DNA from: CAVSJA01 sp963728145
GTDB taxonomy: Bacteria > Bacteroidota > Bacteroidia > Chitinophagales > Chitinophagaceae
Assembly: GCA_963728145.1 (NCBI GenBank)
Contig: CAVSJA010000003.1
Span: 1 to 64,000 of the forward strand
Direction of reading: 5' to 3'
DNA length: 64,000 nt
Shown here: positions 17,948 through 26,560 of the stretch, one piece after another
How the letters are laid out: each line of letters starts with the position of its first letter
How positions within the stretch are numbered: the stretch's first letter is position 1
The notes under the pieces: model-generated
The model's input: the letters and a program-made list of their open reading frames with translations, nothing else
What the model was told of the DNA's origin: nothing
The model's database searches: none
Translations under genes and position numbers: made by a program

Positions 17948-18000
17948 GTCCGACGAAAAGCAGCGACCCAAAAATTAATAGAGCAAAATATAATCAAGAA

Positions 18001-19059
18001 ATGAGCTTTGATCTGAATAGTATTCTCCGGGACAACATAAAAAAACTTATTCCTTATTCATCCGCACGTGATGAATTCAAGGGAGAAGCAAAAATATTTC
18101 TTGATGCCAATGAAAACAGTTTTGGATCACCACTCACCAAATGGTATAACCGCTATCCAGACCCGCTTCAGCTGAAAGTAAAAGAGAAGTTGAGTGAAAT
18201 AAAAGGGATACCTGCTACAAATATTTTTTTAGGGAATGGTAGTGACGAATGTATCGACATTCTGATTCGCGCATTTTGCGAACCGGGTATTGATAATATT
18301 CTGCTTTGCCCCCCAACCTATGGGATGTACGAAGTTTCGGCAAATATTAATAATGTAGCGATCAAGAAAATACCGCTTACTCCTGGTTTTCAGTTAAACC
18401 TTCCTGCGATTGAAGAAGCGATCGATGATAATACTAAATTGATCTTTCTCTGTTCACCGAATAACCCAACCGGAAATTCACTTGAGCGGGAAGATATTGA
18501 AGCAATCCTCAACAATTATTTCGGGATTGTTGTTATAGATGAAGCCTATATTAACTTTTCGCGTTATCGCAGTTTTACACAGGAATTGAATGAATATCCT
18601 AACCTCGTGGTGATGCAGACGCTTTCGAAGGCCTGGGGATTGGCGGCATTAAGGGTTGGGATCAGCTTTGCTTCCGAGGAGATTATCCAGGTAATGAATA
18701 AAATAAAACCTCCTTATAATATCAACCAGGCTTCACAGGAACTGGCTTTGCAGGCCCTGGGTGAACTGGAACAGGTGAATGACATGATCGTGGAGATTGT
18801 AAGCGAACGCAAGAGACTGGAACAACAATTGCAGCAACTGAAATTGGTACAACTCGTCCATCCCTCCGACGCCAATTTTCTTTTGGTGAAAGTGAGTGAT
18901 GCCAGAGGGATCTATGAATATCTTTTGGACAAAGCCATAGTGGTGCGTGACCGAAGCCGGGTTGATTTGTGTGAAGGATGTTTGCGCATAACGGTCGGTA
19001 CAGCAGCAGAGAATGAAGTTTTATTGAATGCATTGGCAGATTACAAGGACGGGAAATGA
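18001..19059 (+). CDS. hisC: histidinol-phosphate aminotransferase
   Basis: The 352-residue PLP enzyme converts imidazole acetol phosphate to histidinol phosphate. It shows the fold-type I motifs LDANENSFGSPL, LGNGSDECIDILIRAFCEPG, FLCSPNNPTGN, VVIDEAYINF and the PLP lysine in TLSKAWGLAALRVG. I chose the ATG at 18001; an upstream frame of 19 codons runs through the hairpin and is not plausible. It is third in the operon. A second HisC-like gene with a Tat signal lies at 48553. Confidence 0.96.
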   Translation: MSFDLNSILRDNIKKLIPYSSARDEFKGEAKIFLDANENSFGSPLTKWYNRYPDPLQLKVKEKLSEIKGIPATNIFLGNGSDECIDILIRAFCEPGIDNILLCPPTYGMYEVSANINNVAIKKIPLTPGFQLNLPAIEEAIDDNTKLIFLCSPNNPTGNSLEREDIEAILNNYFGIVVIDEAYINFSRYRSFTQELNEYPNLVVMQTLSKAWGLAALRVGISFASEEIIQVMNKIKPPYNINQASQELALQALGELEQVNDMIVEIVSERKRLEQQLQQLKLVQLVHPSDANFLLVKVSDARGIYEYLLDKAIVVRDRSRVDLCEGCLRITVGTAAENEVLLNALADYKDGK

Positions 19060-19108
19060 TTTTTTCAAAATGACCTAATTTTAAATACCATCAACTGAAA
19101 TCTCTCGC

Positions 19109-20371
19109 ATGAAATCATTCTATCAAATCCTCGGAGCTTTTGGCCTTATTGGTCTGTTAGCCTTTACATCGGAGTTTGGTAAAGGAAAAAATCGAATCAG
19201 TGAAAATGGCGATATAATCATTCCTGCCGGCTTTAAAGCTGTAGTTGTTGCAGATAATGTTGGCAATGCCAGACATCTTACGGTAAGTCCTAACGGCGAT
19301 GTTTATGTCAAGCTGGAAAGATTGAAAGACGGAAAAGGTATTCTTCGCCTTCGGGACAATAATGGAGATGGCCAGGCTGATGATATAACTGGTTTTGGAA
19401 ATTATGTGGGAACAGGTATTGCGATTAGCAATGGTTACTTGTATGCTTCTTCCAATTCGGAAGTTTTCCGGTATAAAATGAATAATGGAGTAGCTGACTC
19501 AGCAACAGCGGAGAGAATTATTCAGGGATTGGTAGACCGTCGCAAGCATACTTCCAAATCGATAACTGTTGACAATAAAGGAAATATCTATGTAAATATC
19601 GGTGCTCCTTCAAATGCTTGTCAAGAAAGGGATCGTCAAAAAGGTTCGCCTGGACAGGATCCCTGCCCACTACTAGATACAGCAGGAGGCATTTGGCAAT
19701 TCAAGGTTGATAAGTTAAATCAATCCTATGCCGAAGGAATCCGCTATGCAACGGGCTTGAGGAATGTCGTTGGGTTGGATTGGAACACTGAAACCAACCA
19801 GCTTTTTGTTACGCAGCATGGAAGAGACTTGTTGTTTCAGAATTACCCTGAATTGTACAATGAAGAGCAAGGCGCTGAATTACCTTCTGAAGAAATGCTG
19901 CAGGTGAGTCAGGGTGATAATTTCGGTTGGCCCTATTGTTATTACGATCAAATGAAGAAACAGAAATTATTGAACCCTGAATATGGAGGTGATGGAAAAA
20001 CTGCAGGTCGTTGCGAATCGATAAAGAAACCCGTTGTTGCATTCCCCGGTCATATTGGTCCAAATGGTTTGTTGTTTTATACAGGAAGTCAATTTCCCGC
20101 GAAGTATAAGAATGGCGCTTTTATAGCATTTCATGGATCATGGAACAGAACACCTCGCCCGCAGGAAGGATATTTCGTGGTATTTGTTCCGATGAAGAAT
20201 GGAAAAGCAACTGGCGATTATGAAATATTTGCTGATGGTTTTGCGGGAGAATTCAAGGATCCATCTAAAGCAAGATTTCGTCCTTGCGGTCTTGCACAAG
20301 GTCCAGATGGTTCATTGTATATTTCAGATGACCAGAAAGGCAGGATCTGGAAGGTCACTCATTCAAAATAA
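19109..20371 (+). CDS. secreted sorbosone/glucose dehydrogenase-like (PQQ-type propeller) protein
   Basis: The 420-residue protein has an N-terminal hydrophobic export segment and then a six-bladed soluble sugar dehydrogenase pattern: LTVSPNGDVYVKLERLKDGK, DNNGDGQADDITGFGN, GIRYATGLRNVVGLDWN, QGDNFGWPYCYYDQ and FHGSWNRTPRPQEGY. Relatives oxidise sugars with PQQ and pass electrons to a cytochrome. The next gene, ten bases on, is a cytochrome c, which fits such a pair. It lies within the his operon between hisC and hisB, an unexpected place. The substrate and use of PQQ are inferred from the family. Confidence 0.85.
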   Translation: MKSFYQILGAFGLIGLLAFTSEFGKGKNRISENGDIIIPAGFKAVVVADNVGNARHLTVSPNGDVYVKLERLKDGKGILRLRDNNGDGQADDITGFGNYVGTGIAISNGYLYASSNSEVFRYKMNNGVADSATAERIIQGLVDRRKHTSKSITVDNKGNIYVNIGAPSNACQERDRQKGSPGQDPCPLLDTAGGIWQFKVDKLNQSYAEGIRYATGLRNVVGLDWNTETNQLFVTQHGRDLLFQNYPELYNEEQGAELPSEEMLQVSQGDNFGWPYCYYDQMKKQKLLNPEYGGDGKTAGRCESIKKPVVAFPGHIGPNGLLFYTGSQFPAKYKNGAFIAFHGSWNRTPRPQEGYFVVFVPMKNGKATGDYEIFADGFAGEFKDPSKARFRPCGLAQGPDGSLYISDDQKGRIWKVTHSK

Positions 20372-20380
20372 TAAGATCGT

Positions 20381-20794
20381 ATGAAGAAAATTATCCTGAC
20401 TATAACCGGATTTGTATTAATCGTGTTGGCCCTGGCTCAAACCGGCAATACATTGAAAGCTTCAATTGATAGGGGGAAAAAAGTGTATGATACCTACTGT
20501 CTGGCCTGTCATATGGAGGATGGCAACGGGGTGCCTCGTATGAATCCTCCCTTAGTAAAAACAAAATGGGTGCTTGGTGATAAGAAGAAACTAGCTGTAA
20601 TAATATTGAATGGAATGGATGAAGAGATTGAAATCGATGGGAAGAATTACAGCAATCCAATGGCGCCGCATGATTTTTTGACAGACCAGGAGATCGCCGA
20701 TGTATTGACCTATACCCGCAATAGTTTCGGCAATAAAGCAACCGCAGTAACTGTAGCCGAAGTAAAAACCGCAAGAGCATCGCTGAAGAAATAA
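20381..20794 (+). CDS. periplasmic mono-haem cytochrome c
   Basis: The 137-residue protein has a signal peptide (MKKIILTITGFVLIVLALAQ) and one haem site CLACH in DTYCLACHMEDGNGVPRMNPP; the distal Met is likely in NPMAPHDFLTDQEIADVLTY. This is the class I cytochrome c fold. It starts ten bases after the sugar dehydrogenase and ends six bases before the hisB start used here, so all three genes are probably cotranscribed. It is the likely electron acceptor of the dehydrogenase. Confidence 0.9.
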   Translation: MKKIILTITGFVLIVLALAQTGNTLKASIDRGKKVYDTYCLACHMEDGNGVPRMNPPLVKTKWVLGDKKKLAVIILNGMDEEIEIDGKNYSNPMAPHDFLTDQEIADVLTYTRNSFGNKATAVTVAEVKTARASLKK

Positions 20795-20800
20795 CAAATG

Positions 20801-21943
20801 ATGGCGCAACGAATTCTTTTTATTGACCGGGATGGTACTATCATCAAGGAAGCACCACCTACTTACCAAATCGATTCATGGGAAAAACTTGAGTTTTATC
20901 CTGATGTATTTAGTTATTTAGGAAAGATCGCATCGGAATTGGACTATTTATTGGTGATGGTTACCAACCAGGATGGATTAGGCACAGCGAATTTTCCTGA
21001 ACTAAGTTTTTGGCCCATTCATCAACACGTGATCAAAACCTTCGTGAATGAAGGAATAAGTTTTCATGGAACACATATCGATCGAACCTTTCCTGAGGAT
21101 AAATCTCCGACAAGAAAGCCGGGAACAGGAATGCTGACAGAGTATCTGAATAATCCTGCTTATGATATTCCGAATTCCTTTGTAATTGGAGATAGGATCA
21201 CCGATGTTCAACTGGCAAAAAACCTGGGTTGTAAAGCCATCTGGATGAATCAGGATCCTTCATTGGGTGCCGGAGAGATAAAGGACCAGGTAGAAAAGCT
21301 GAAATCAGTTGTCGCAATAGAAACGATTGAATGGTCGAAGATCTACGAATTCCTCAAGCTTGGATTGAGGCAACAGACTCATGATCGCGTTACAAAAGAA
21401 ACCAATATTCATATCGAATTGAATCTTGATGGTAAGGGTGTATCAAATATCTCTACCGGACTGGGATTCTTCGATCATATGCTTGACCAGGTCGCGCGGC
21501 ATGGGCATATGGACTTAACCATTACTGCAAAGGGCGATCTTCATATCGATGAACACCACACAATCGAGGATACGGCAATTGCATTAGGGGAAACTTTTGC
21601 AAAAGCATTAGTTGATAAAAGAGGAATGGAGCGTTATGGATTTGCTTTACCGATGGATGATGCAGATGCAAAAGTTTTGATCGATTTCGGTGGCCGCAAC
21701 TGGATCGTATGGAATGCGGAATTCAGAAGAGAAAGGATCGGGGAGATGCCAACGGAATTGTTCTTTCATTTTTTCAAATCTTTCTCCGACGCTGCCAAAT
21801 GCAATCTTCATATTGAATGTCATGGCGACAATGAGCATCATAAGATCGAGGCCATCTTCAAATGCTTCGCAAAAGCAATAAGAATGGCGGTGAAGAGAGA
21901 TCCGATGTCGAATTATTTGCCTTCTACAAAGGGAGTGCTTTAG
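20801..21943 (+). CDS. hisB: bifunctional histidinol-phosphatase / imidazoleglycerol-phosphate dehydratase
   Basis: The N-terminal HAD phosphatase domain (about 1-165) begins QRILFIDRDGTIIKE and includes VMVTNQDGLG and SFVIGDRITDVQLAKNLG. The C-terminal dehydratase domain (about 185-380) has GLGFFDHMLDQVARHG, DLHIDEHHTIEDTAIALGE and the second metal motif ECHGDNEHHKIEAIFKC. The fused form catalyses steps six and eight of histidine synthesis. A second ATG lies one codon upstream. It closes the first his block; a long inverted repeat follows. Confidence 0.97.
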   Translation: MAQRILFIDRDGTIIKEAPPTYQIDSWEKLEFYPDVFSYLGKIASELDYLLVMVTNQDGLGTANFPELSFWPIHQHVIKTFVNEGISFHGTHIDRTFPEDKSPTRKPGTGMLTEYLNNPAYDIPNSFVIGDRITDVQLAKNLGCKAIWMNQDPSLGAGEIKDQVEKLKSVVAIETIEWSKIYEFLKLGLRQQTHDRVTKETNIHIELNLDGKGVSNISTGLGFFDHMLDQVARHGHMDLTITAKGDLHIDEHHTIEDTAIALGETFAKALVDKRGMERYGFALPMDDADAKVLIDFGGRNWIVWNAEFRRERIGEMPTELFFHFFKSFSDAAKCNLHIECHGDNEHHKIEAIFKCFAKAIRMAVKRDPMSNYLPSTKGVL

Positions 21944-21952
21944 CGGAGGGAT

Positions 21953-22019
21953 GACTTCTGGCCCCACAGGTGTCTCTGACAAGGGTCAACTAGCAACTTA
22001 CGGGGCCAGATGTCATCCC
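21953..22019. repeat. 18-bp inverted repeat after hisB
   Basis: GGGATGACTTCTGGCCCC (about 21955-21972) is mirrored by GGGGCCAGATGTCATCCC (about 22002-22019) with one mismatch and a loop of about 29 bases. A related GGGGCAGATGTCATCTCAC segment lies at about 22159. It may end the his transcript, although no T run follows. Confidence 0.7.
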
Positions 22020-22172
22020 ATACTAAGGATTTACCAACTTATCAAGAACCTATTACTGTAATACGCTGACAAATTTCGGAGCCTCTAGTATGAGATTATC
22101 ATCTGCGGGCCCCGCAAGAACCACAATGTACGAATGGGGGCAGATCATCTCCCGTGTGGGGCAGATGTCATC

Positions 22173-22454
22173 TCACGCCAACACATCCTGAAACTCTTTC
22201 GTTCTATCAATCACTTTCTTCGTAAACGTACAAAGCGGAATGATCTTTAGATTATGCGTCCTCGCATATTCAACTGCAGTTGCGACCAATTGTTTACCGA
22301 CACCTTTGCCTTCAAGACTTGGGTCTACTTCGGTATGTTCAATGATTATTTTATCATCAGATGGTTTTGTATAAACCATTTCGGCAAGGATTGAACCTTC
22401 CTGTCCAACATAAAATAACCCTTTATTACCAACCAGTTTGTGCTGAATTAGCAT
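22173..22454 (-). CDS. small GNAT-fold N-acetyltransferase (YidJ/YjdJ-like)
   Basis: The 93-residue protein has the compact GNAT domain seen in the YjdJ group: EMVYTKPSDDKIIIEHTEVD, the acetyl-CoA loop EGKGVGKQLVATAVEYAR and KIIPLCTFTKKVIDRTKEFQ. These small acetyltransferases have no established substrate. The gene starts two bases from the end of the acyltransferase-like gene on the same strand, so the two are probably cotranscribed. Confidence 0.88.
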   Translation of the reverse strand: MLIQHKLVGNKGLFYVGQEGSILAEMVYTKPSDDKIIIEHTEVDPSLEGKGVGKQLVATAVEYARTHNLKIIPLCTFTKKVIDRTKEFQDVLA

Positions 22455-22456
22455 AA

Positions 22457-23563
22457 CTAAAGTTTAAAGAAGATTTTTTTCTTATAAAGAAAATAGCAAA
22501 GCAGCCATTCGAGTGCAAAAATACAAAGGGAAGTAATAATATTTCTCAATGTTTCGGGAGTATTGATCATATCCATCAATCCATTGCTGATCGCTCCGAC
22601 ATAACCATTGAACCAGCGATGTCCCACAATTTCAAAGAATAAATAGATGAATATTGAATTCATTCCAACGATCGTGAAGAACTTGAGGTATTTTCTATGG
22701 TCTTTGATATCAATCCACCAATAGGAAAGAGCAAGAAACCATAGACAATAACCAAGGGAAGCAATCGTGAATGAGCTTGTAGCAATACGCTTGATTATTG
22801 GAGTTATTCCCGCAATATCGAGTCCATACCCGATTAGAAGGCAGATAAATCCCCATAGCAGCAGCGGCTTGATTTTTTCTTTTCCCGAGATCAACAATTT
22901 TCCCGCCAAAGCACCTGCGATGGTATGAACTGCTGTTGGAATGCAATTGATCGCTACCCAGCCATCTCCATTGATCTTATTCATCAAAATAAGGTCCATA
23001 TAATTCCCGAAGTTGTGCTGGTCAGTAAAAGGCTGATCAAAACCGGGAATATTGGTAAATCGGTAAAGAATTTCTGTTAGAAGCAATAATCCAACGCAAA
23101 AAATGATCTGCGCATAGGCAGGCCAGTTAAAGATCAGGAAAGCAATCAATGTAGTAAAAGCAAGTTGAGTAAGTACATCCCATAATTCAAACGAAAGTCC
23201 ATGTTTTCTCACCGCATAATCTAATACACCCCAGAAGAAAAGCCAAAAGCATCGCTTTAGTATTTTGCGGAAGCGGTGGCTCCAAACAATTCCTTTTTGT
23301 TCCTGTTTATGCAGGGATAGGGCCATTGCAGTTCCTGCCATAAACATGAAGGCTGGTTGTACCAGGTCCCAGAATCGCAGTCCATTCCAGGGATGGTGAA
23401 AGAATTGTTGGATCAGGGTATTTGTTGCAGTTCCTTCAGTTGCAGTAGATAGATGTTCATACAAAGCTGTACTCTCCAGTGCGAGCAAAACCATTATGAA
23501 CCCACGAAGAAAATCGAGGGATAATAAGCGTTGGTCCCCGTTTTGGAGAGAATTAGTCACCAT
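22457..23563 (-). CDS. multi-pass membrane acyltransferase-like protein (DUF5009/heparan-alpha-glucosaminide acetyltransferase-like)
   Basis: The 368-residue protein begins LLSLDFLRGFIMVLLALEST and has about ten transmembrane segments, with PWNGLRFWDLVQPAFMFMAG, VLTQLAFTTLIAF, NCIPTAVHTIAGALAGKLL and FFTIVGMNSIFIYLFFEI. This pattern belongs to the YeiB/NagX/HGSNAT-like membrane acyltransferase group that moves acetyl groups across the membrane to sugars. The substrate is unknown. It precedes the GNAT gene, with only two bases between them. Confidence 0.8.
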   Translation of the reverse strand: MVTNSLQNGDQRLLSLDFLRGFIMVLLALESTALYEHLSTATEGTATNTLIQQFFHHPWNGLRFWDLVQPAFMFMAGTAMALSLHKQEQKGIVWSHRFRKILKRCFWLFFWGVLDYAVRKHGLSFELWDVLTQLAFTTLIAFLIFNWPAYAQIIFCVGLLLLTEILYRFTNIPGFDQPFTDQHNFGNYMDLILMNKINGDGWVAINCIPTAVHTIAGALAGKLLISGKEKIKPLLLWGFICLLIGYGLDIAGITPIIKRIATSSFTIASLGYCLWFLALSYWWIDIKDHRKYLKFFTIVGMNSIFIYLFFEIVGHRWFNGYVGAISNGLMDMINTPETLRNIITSLCIFALEWLLCYFLYKKKIFFKL

Positions 23564-23647
23564 TTAAAAGTATACCCGCACTTACGGGTATTCAAAATAT
23601 GCAATATGCAATAGAAAATATAAAATAATCCTCGACCTGATCGGGGA

Positions 23648-24124
23648 TCAGCCATTCTCTGCAATTGCTCTAAAGGTAAATCCCTTTGGGGCTTTCAAAA
23701 TGCCGAAATCATACATGTTAATGTAGAGTATGATTGGCTTTTCCAGTCCTGAGTAGGTAACTTCATACATATCCAGCAAACCGCCGCCCATGAGCCCGTT
23801 TGGAGTTTCAAAGCTGCAGCAACTTCCTTTGCGGTTATAGCTGATCTTTTCTCCTTTTGGCCCAAGCAGGGCATTTAAAAACCGTCTTTCATTTAGCGGT
23901 CCTTCGCTGCTTTTAACTCCACCCACTTTGATGGGATTTTCTTTCGTGTAGCCATAGCTGCCATCGTCAGATATTTCAGAGATTTTGAAGGTCCGGTCAT
24001 CCATCAGGTCGGCCTGGGATTTGTCGAATGTCGGGTTGTTTTTTGAACCAGATGCCTTTTTGGAAGGATTGCAGGCTAAGATTCCTGCTGCTACTATCAG
24101 AAGAATAACAAGGGTTTTGGTCAT
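23648..24124 (-). CDS. hypothetical lipoprotein
   Basis: The 158-residue protein has a lipoprotein signal (VILLIVAAGILAC, Cys18). The mature part contains KVGGVKSSEGPLNERRFLNA, GEKISYNRKGSCCSFETPNG and PIILYINMYDFG. I recognise the wording as a conserved Bacteroidota lipoprotein type, sometimes mislabelled as an aldolase, but know no function. It is transcribed away from the trp attenuator. Confidence 0.75.
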   Translation of the reverse strand: MTKTLVILLIVAAGILACNPSKKASGSKNNPTFDKSQADLMDDRTFKISEISDDGSYGYTKENPIKVGGVKSSEGPLNERRFLNALLGPKGEKISYNRKGSCCSFETPNGLMGGGLLDMYEVTYSGLEKPIILYINMYDFGILKAPKGFTFRAIAENG

Positions 24125-24175
24125 TATCTGAAGTTTTGTTTAAGATGAGATAAAAAACACATTACACAAAAATTT

Positions 24176-24207
24176 TTTGGAAGATTGGGTTTAGTCCCTC
24201 ATTTTTG
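24176..24207 (+). promoter_or_regulatory. promoter of the trp operon leader
   Basis: TTTG at 24176-24179, a 20-base spacer and CATTTTTG at 24200-24207 match the Bacteroidota promoter consensus at all but one position. The leader ATG at 24215 lies seven bases after the box, so the transcript should be nearly leaderless, like that of the his leader. Confidence 0.72.
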
Positions 24208-24214
24208 TATAGTA

Positions 24215-24274
24215 ATGATTCAGCAAATTCAAAATACACAGTGGTGGTGGCATACAAACCTTGAACGAGGCTAG
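24215..24274 (+). CDS. trpL: trp operon leader peptide, MIQQIQNTQWWWHTNLERG
   Basis: A 19-codon frame runs from ATG 24215 to TAG 24272-24274 and contains three consecutive Trp codons (TGG TGG TGG, 24242-24250). It lies between a promoter and a terminator in front of trpE. Three adjacent Trp codons in so short a frame are very unlikely by chance and mark a ribosome-stalling sensor of charged tRNA-Trp. Confidence 0.88.
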   Translation: MIQQIQNTQWWWHTNLERG

Positions 24275-24333
24275 TAATGCATCTATTGTGTTTATTTGAC
24301 CAATATATTCAGGCCTCGAACTTTTCGGGGCCT
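24236..24333 (+). promoter_or_regulatory. tryptophan attenuator: protector, antiterminator and terminator arms
   Basis: The protector pairs ACACAGT (24236-24242) with ATTGTGT (24285-24291). The antiterminator pairs CGAGGCT (24266-24272) with GGCCTCG (24312-24318), seven pairs with one G-U. The terminator is at 24311-24333. The antiterminator arm abuts the leader stop codon, so a ribosome finishing the leader hides it, and one stalled at the Trp codons leaves it free. This is the same design as upstream of hisG. Confidence 0.82.
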
Positions 24334-24343
24334 TTTTATTTTT
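24311..24343 (+). terminator. attenuator terminator upstream of trpE
   Basis: AGGCCTCGAA (24311-24320) pairs with TTCGGGGCCT (24324-24333) around a CTT loop, ten pairs with one G-U, followed by TTTTATTTTT. It precedes the trpE start by 15 bases. Confidence 0.88.
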
Positions 24344-24358
24344 AGGAATTCAAATAGA

Positions 24359-25768
24359 ATGAAAAAGATTCAAATCGATACGGGCTGCAAACGACTGTTG
24401 GCGGATGTGTTCACGCCGGTCGGGATTTATCTGCGCCTGCGTGATCGTTTCCGCGATACTGTTCTCCTCGAAAGCACGGATCACCACGCGGCCGACAATA
24501 GTTTTTCATTCATATGCATCAATGCCATTGGCGGCATGGAGATCAGTTCAACAAAAAGTGTAGAATTCAAATTCCCTAATCAGAAACCGGAGAAGATTAA
24601 TATCAATGATTCATCCAATATTCCGCAGTTGCTTTTCGAATTCATGCAGCGATTTGAAACCAACGGCGATAGTCCTGAATCCAAATTTGCACAGGGACTT
24701 TACGGTTACACGACATATGATGCAGTACAATTCTTTGACACGATCAAATTCCAAAATCGCGATTCAAAGTTTTCAATACCCATGATGCGGTATCGGTTAT
24801 ATCAGTATGTCATTGCGATCAATCATTTTAAAGACGAACTTTTTATTTGCGAGAATAAAATAAACGGATTGGAATCAGAACTGGCGGTTGTGGAAAGCCT
24901 GATCCGGAGTAAGGACGTACCCGTTTATCCTTTCAAAGCCGTTGGTGAAGAAACTTCGAATATGACCAATGAGGATTATATGGAAATGGTGAAAAAAGGC
25001 ATTGCGAGTTGTCTGAGAGGAGATGTTTTTCAAATCGTATTAAGCAGAAGATTTGAACAAGGATTTACGGGAGATGAATTCAATGTGTATCGTGCACTGC
25101 GAAGTATCAATCCATCTCCTTATTTGTTTTATTTCGACTATGGCGATTACCGCTTGATGGGCTCTTCTCCCGAGGCGCAATTGCTGATCCAGGGTGGCGC
25201 TGCCGTTGTTCATCCTATCGCTGGAACCTTTAAACGAACCGGTGATGCTGAAAAAGATAAACAGGAAGCGGATCGATTATTCAATGATGAAAAGGAGAAT
25301 GCCGAGCATGTAATGTTGGTTGACCTGGCACGAAATGATCTCAGCCGGGTATGCGATGATGTTAGTGTTGCACATTACCGCCAGGTGCAATATTATTCTC
25401 ATGTTATTCATTTGGTGAGCGAGGTAAAAGGAAAGCTTCGACCCTCGAGCAATCCATTTGAATTATTAGCAAAAACATTTCCGGCTGGTACATTAAGTGG
25501 CGCGCCAAAATTCAAGGCCATGCAATTGATTGATGAATTTGAACCCACATCAAGAAGTTATTATGGCGGTGCAATTGGATTTATGGGATTTGATGGCAGT
25601 TGTATTCATGCCATCATGATCAGAACTTTTTTGAGCAGCAATAATACACTTATTTACCAGGCAGGTGCCGGTGTCGTGGCCGCATCAAAACCGGAAAGTG
25701 AATGGCAGGAGGTAAATAATAAATTGGGTGCCCTTAAGAAGGCTATTAAATTTGCGGAGAGCTTATGA
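24359..25768 (+). CDS. trpE: anthranilate synthase component I
   Basis: TrpE converts chorismate to anthranilate using ammonia from TrpG. The 469-residue protein shows the tryptophan feedback-site motif LLEST (near residue 40), and in the chorismate domain FQIVLSRRF, PSPYLFYFDYGDY, MGSSPEAQL, PIAGTFKRTGD, NAEHVMLVDLARNDL and FPAGTLSGAPKFKAM. I chose the ATG at 24359; the upstream frame overlaps the attenuator. It is the first structural gene after the Trp attenuator. Confidence 0.96.
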   Translation: MKKIQIDTGCKRLLADVFTPVGIYLRLRDRFRDTVLLESTDHHAADNSFSFICINAIGGMEISSTKSVEFKFPNQKPEKININDSSNIPQLLFEFMQRFETNGDSPESKFAQGLYGYTTYDAVQFFDTIKFQNRDSKFSIPMMRYRLYQYVIAINHFKDELFICENKINGLESELAVVESLIRSKDVPVYPFKAVGEETSNMTNEDYMEMVKKGIASCLRGDVFQIVLSRRFEQGFTGDEFNVYRALRSINPSPYLFYFDYGDYRLMGSSPEAQLLIQGGAAVVHPIAGTFKRTGDAEKDKQEADRLFNDEKENAEHVMLVDLARNDLSRVCDDVSVAHYRQVQYYSHVIHLVSEVKGKLRPSSNPFELLAKTFPAGTLSGAPKFKAMQLIDEFEPTSRSYYGGAIGFMGFDGSCIHAIMIRTFLSSNNTLIYQAGAGVVAASKPESEWQEVNNKLGALKKAIKFAESL

Positions 25769-25771
25769 ATA

Positions 25772-25870
25772 TATTGATGGTTTGATTGTTTGATGGTTTG
25801 ATTGTTGGGCTCACGAATAGTAAACCCAACCATTAAATCATCGAACAATCAAACCATCCAGCTAGAATCA
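25772..25870. repeat. TTTGATTG-type hairpin element between trpE and trpG
   Basis: GGTTTGATTGTTTGATGGTT forms one arm and AACAATCAAACCATCC the other. The centre reads TTGGG, then GAATAGTAA, then CCCAAC. A second copy with the same centre lies at 29528-29615 between trpF and the GNAT gene. Confidence 0.8.
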
Positions 25871-25874
25871 AAAA

Positions 25875-26453
25875 ATGAACAAAGTGCGAATATTAGTATT
25901 CGATAATTACGATTCATTTACTTACAACCTGGTTCACCTGGTGGAAAAGATCATTCACCAAAAGGTAGAAGTGTATCGCAATGATCAGATCCCTTTGGAA
26001 AAAGTAAAGGACTATGATAAGATCATTCTTTCACCGGGCCCGGGAATTCCCGTAGAAGCAGGATTGCTTGTTGCCATTGATAAAAGAATATGCTTCTTCA
26101 AAATCCATCCTGGGTGTTTGTCTGGGTCACCAGGCAATCGGTGAAGCGTTTGGAGGAACACTGGTTAATTTGAGTACAGTCTATCATGGCGTTGCAACTA
26201 ATTGCCTGTTAGATAATAATAAGTCTCCTTTATTTAAGGGACTTCCAAAGGAAATTGAGGTTGGTCGTTATCATAGCTGGGTTCTCGCTGATGAGAATTT
26301 TCCAAATGAGCTTGAAATAACAGCAAGGGATGATAATAATATATCATGGGTTTGCAGCATAAAAAGTATGATGTGCAGGGAGTGCAATTTCATCCGGAAA
26401 GTGTGTTGACGCCAATGGGGGAGGAGATAATGCGAAATTGGCTAAATGTCTGA
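25875..26453 (+). CDS. trpG: anthranilate synthase component II (glutamine amidotransferase), two compensating frameshifts in this sequence
   Basis: TrpG supplies ammonia to TrpE. Three stretches make one 192-residue protein: VRILVFDNYDSFTYNLVHLV and IILSPGPGIPVEAG first; then LPLIKEYASSKSILGVCLGH with the nucleophile Cys in GVCLGHQ; then YDVQGVQFHPESVL with the catalytic His and Glu. One extra base near 26068-26071 and one missing base near 26340-26346 break and then restore the frame; the total length, 579 bases, is divisible by three. All catalytic residues are present. The last codons lie in the inverted repeat of the following cassette. Confidence 0.9.
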
Positions 26454-26481
26454 ACCAGGATTTTATACGATTTGACTGATT
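26447..26481. repeat. left 35-bp inverted repeat of the cassette
   Basis: It starts TGTCTGAACCAGG and ends ATTTGACTGATT, and includes the TGA stop codon of trpG at 26451-26453. Confidence 0.95.
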
Positions 26482-26560
26482 GAACTGATGAAAAACCAAA
26501 GCAAACTATTGAAAGCACAACCGAGTAAACAATATTTAGAAAAGTTTAAATGATTGTGCT

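Noticed and set aside
18722..19033. Minus-strand frame within hisC
   Set aside because: Antisense to a complete, conserved gene.
23580..23640. Short ATGCAATATGCAATAG repeat near the acyltransferase-like gene
   Set aside because: Too short and without a paired arm, so I do not list it as an element.
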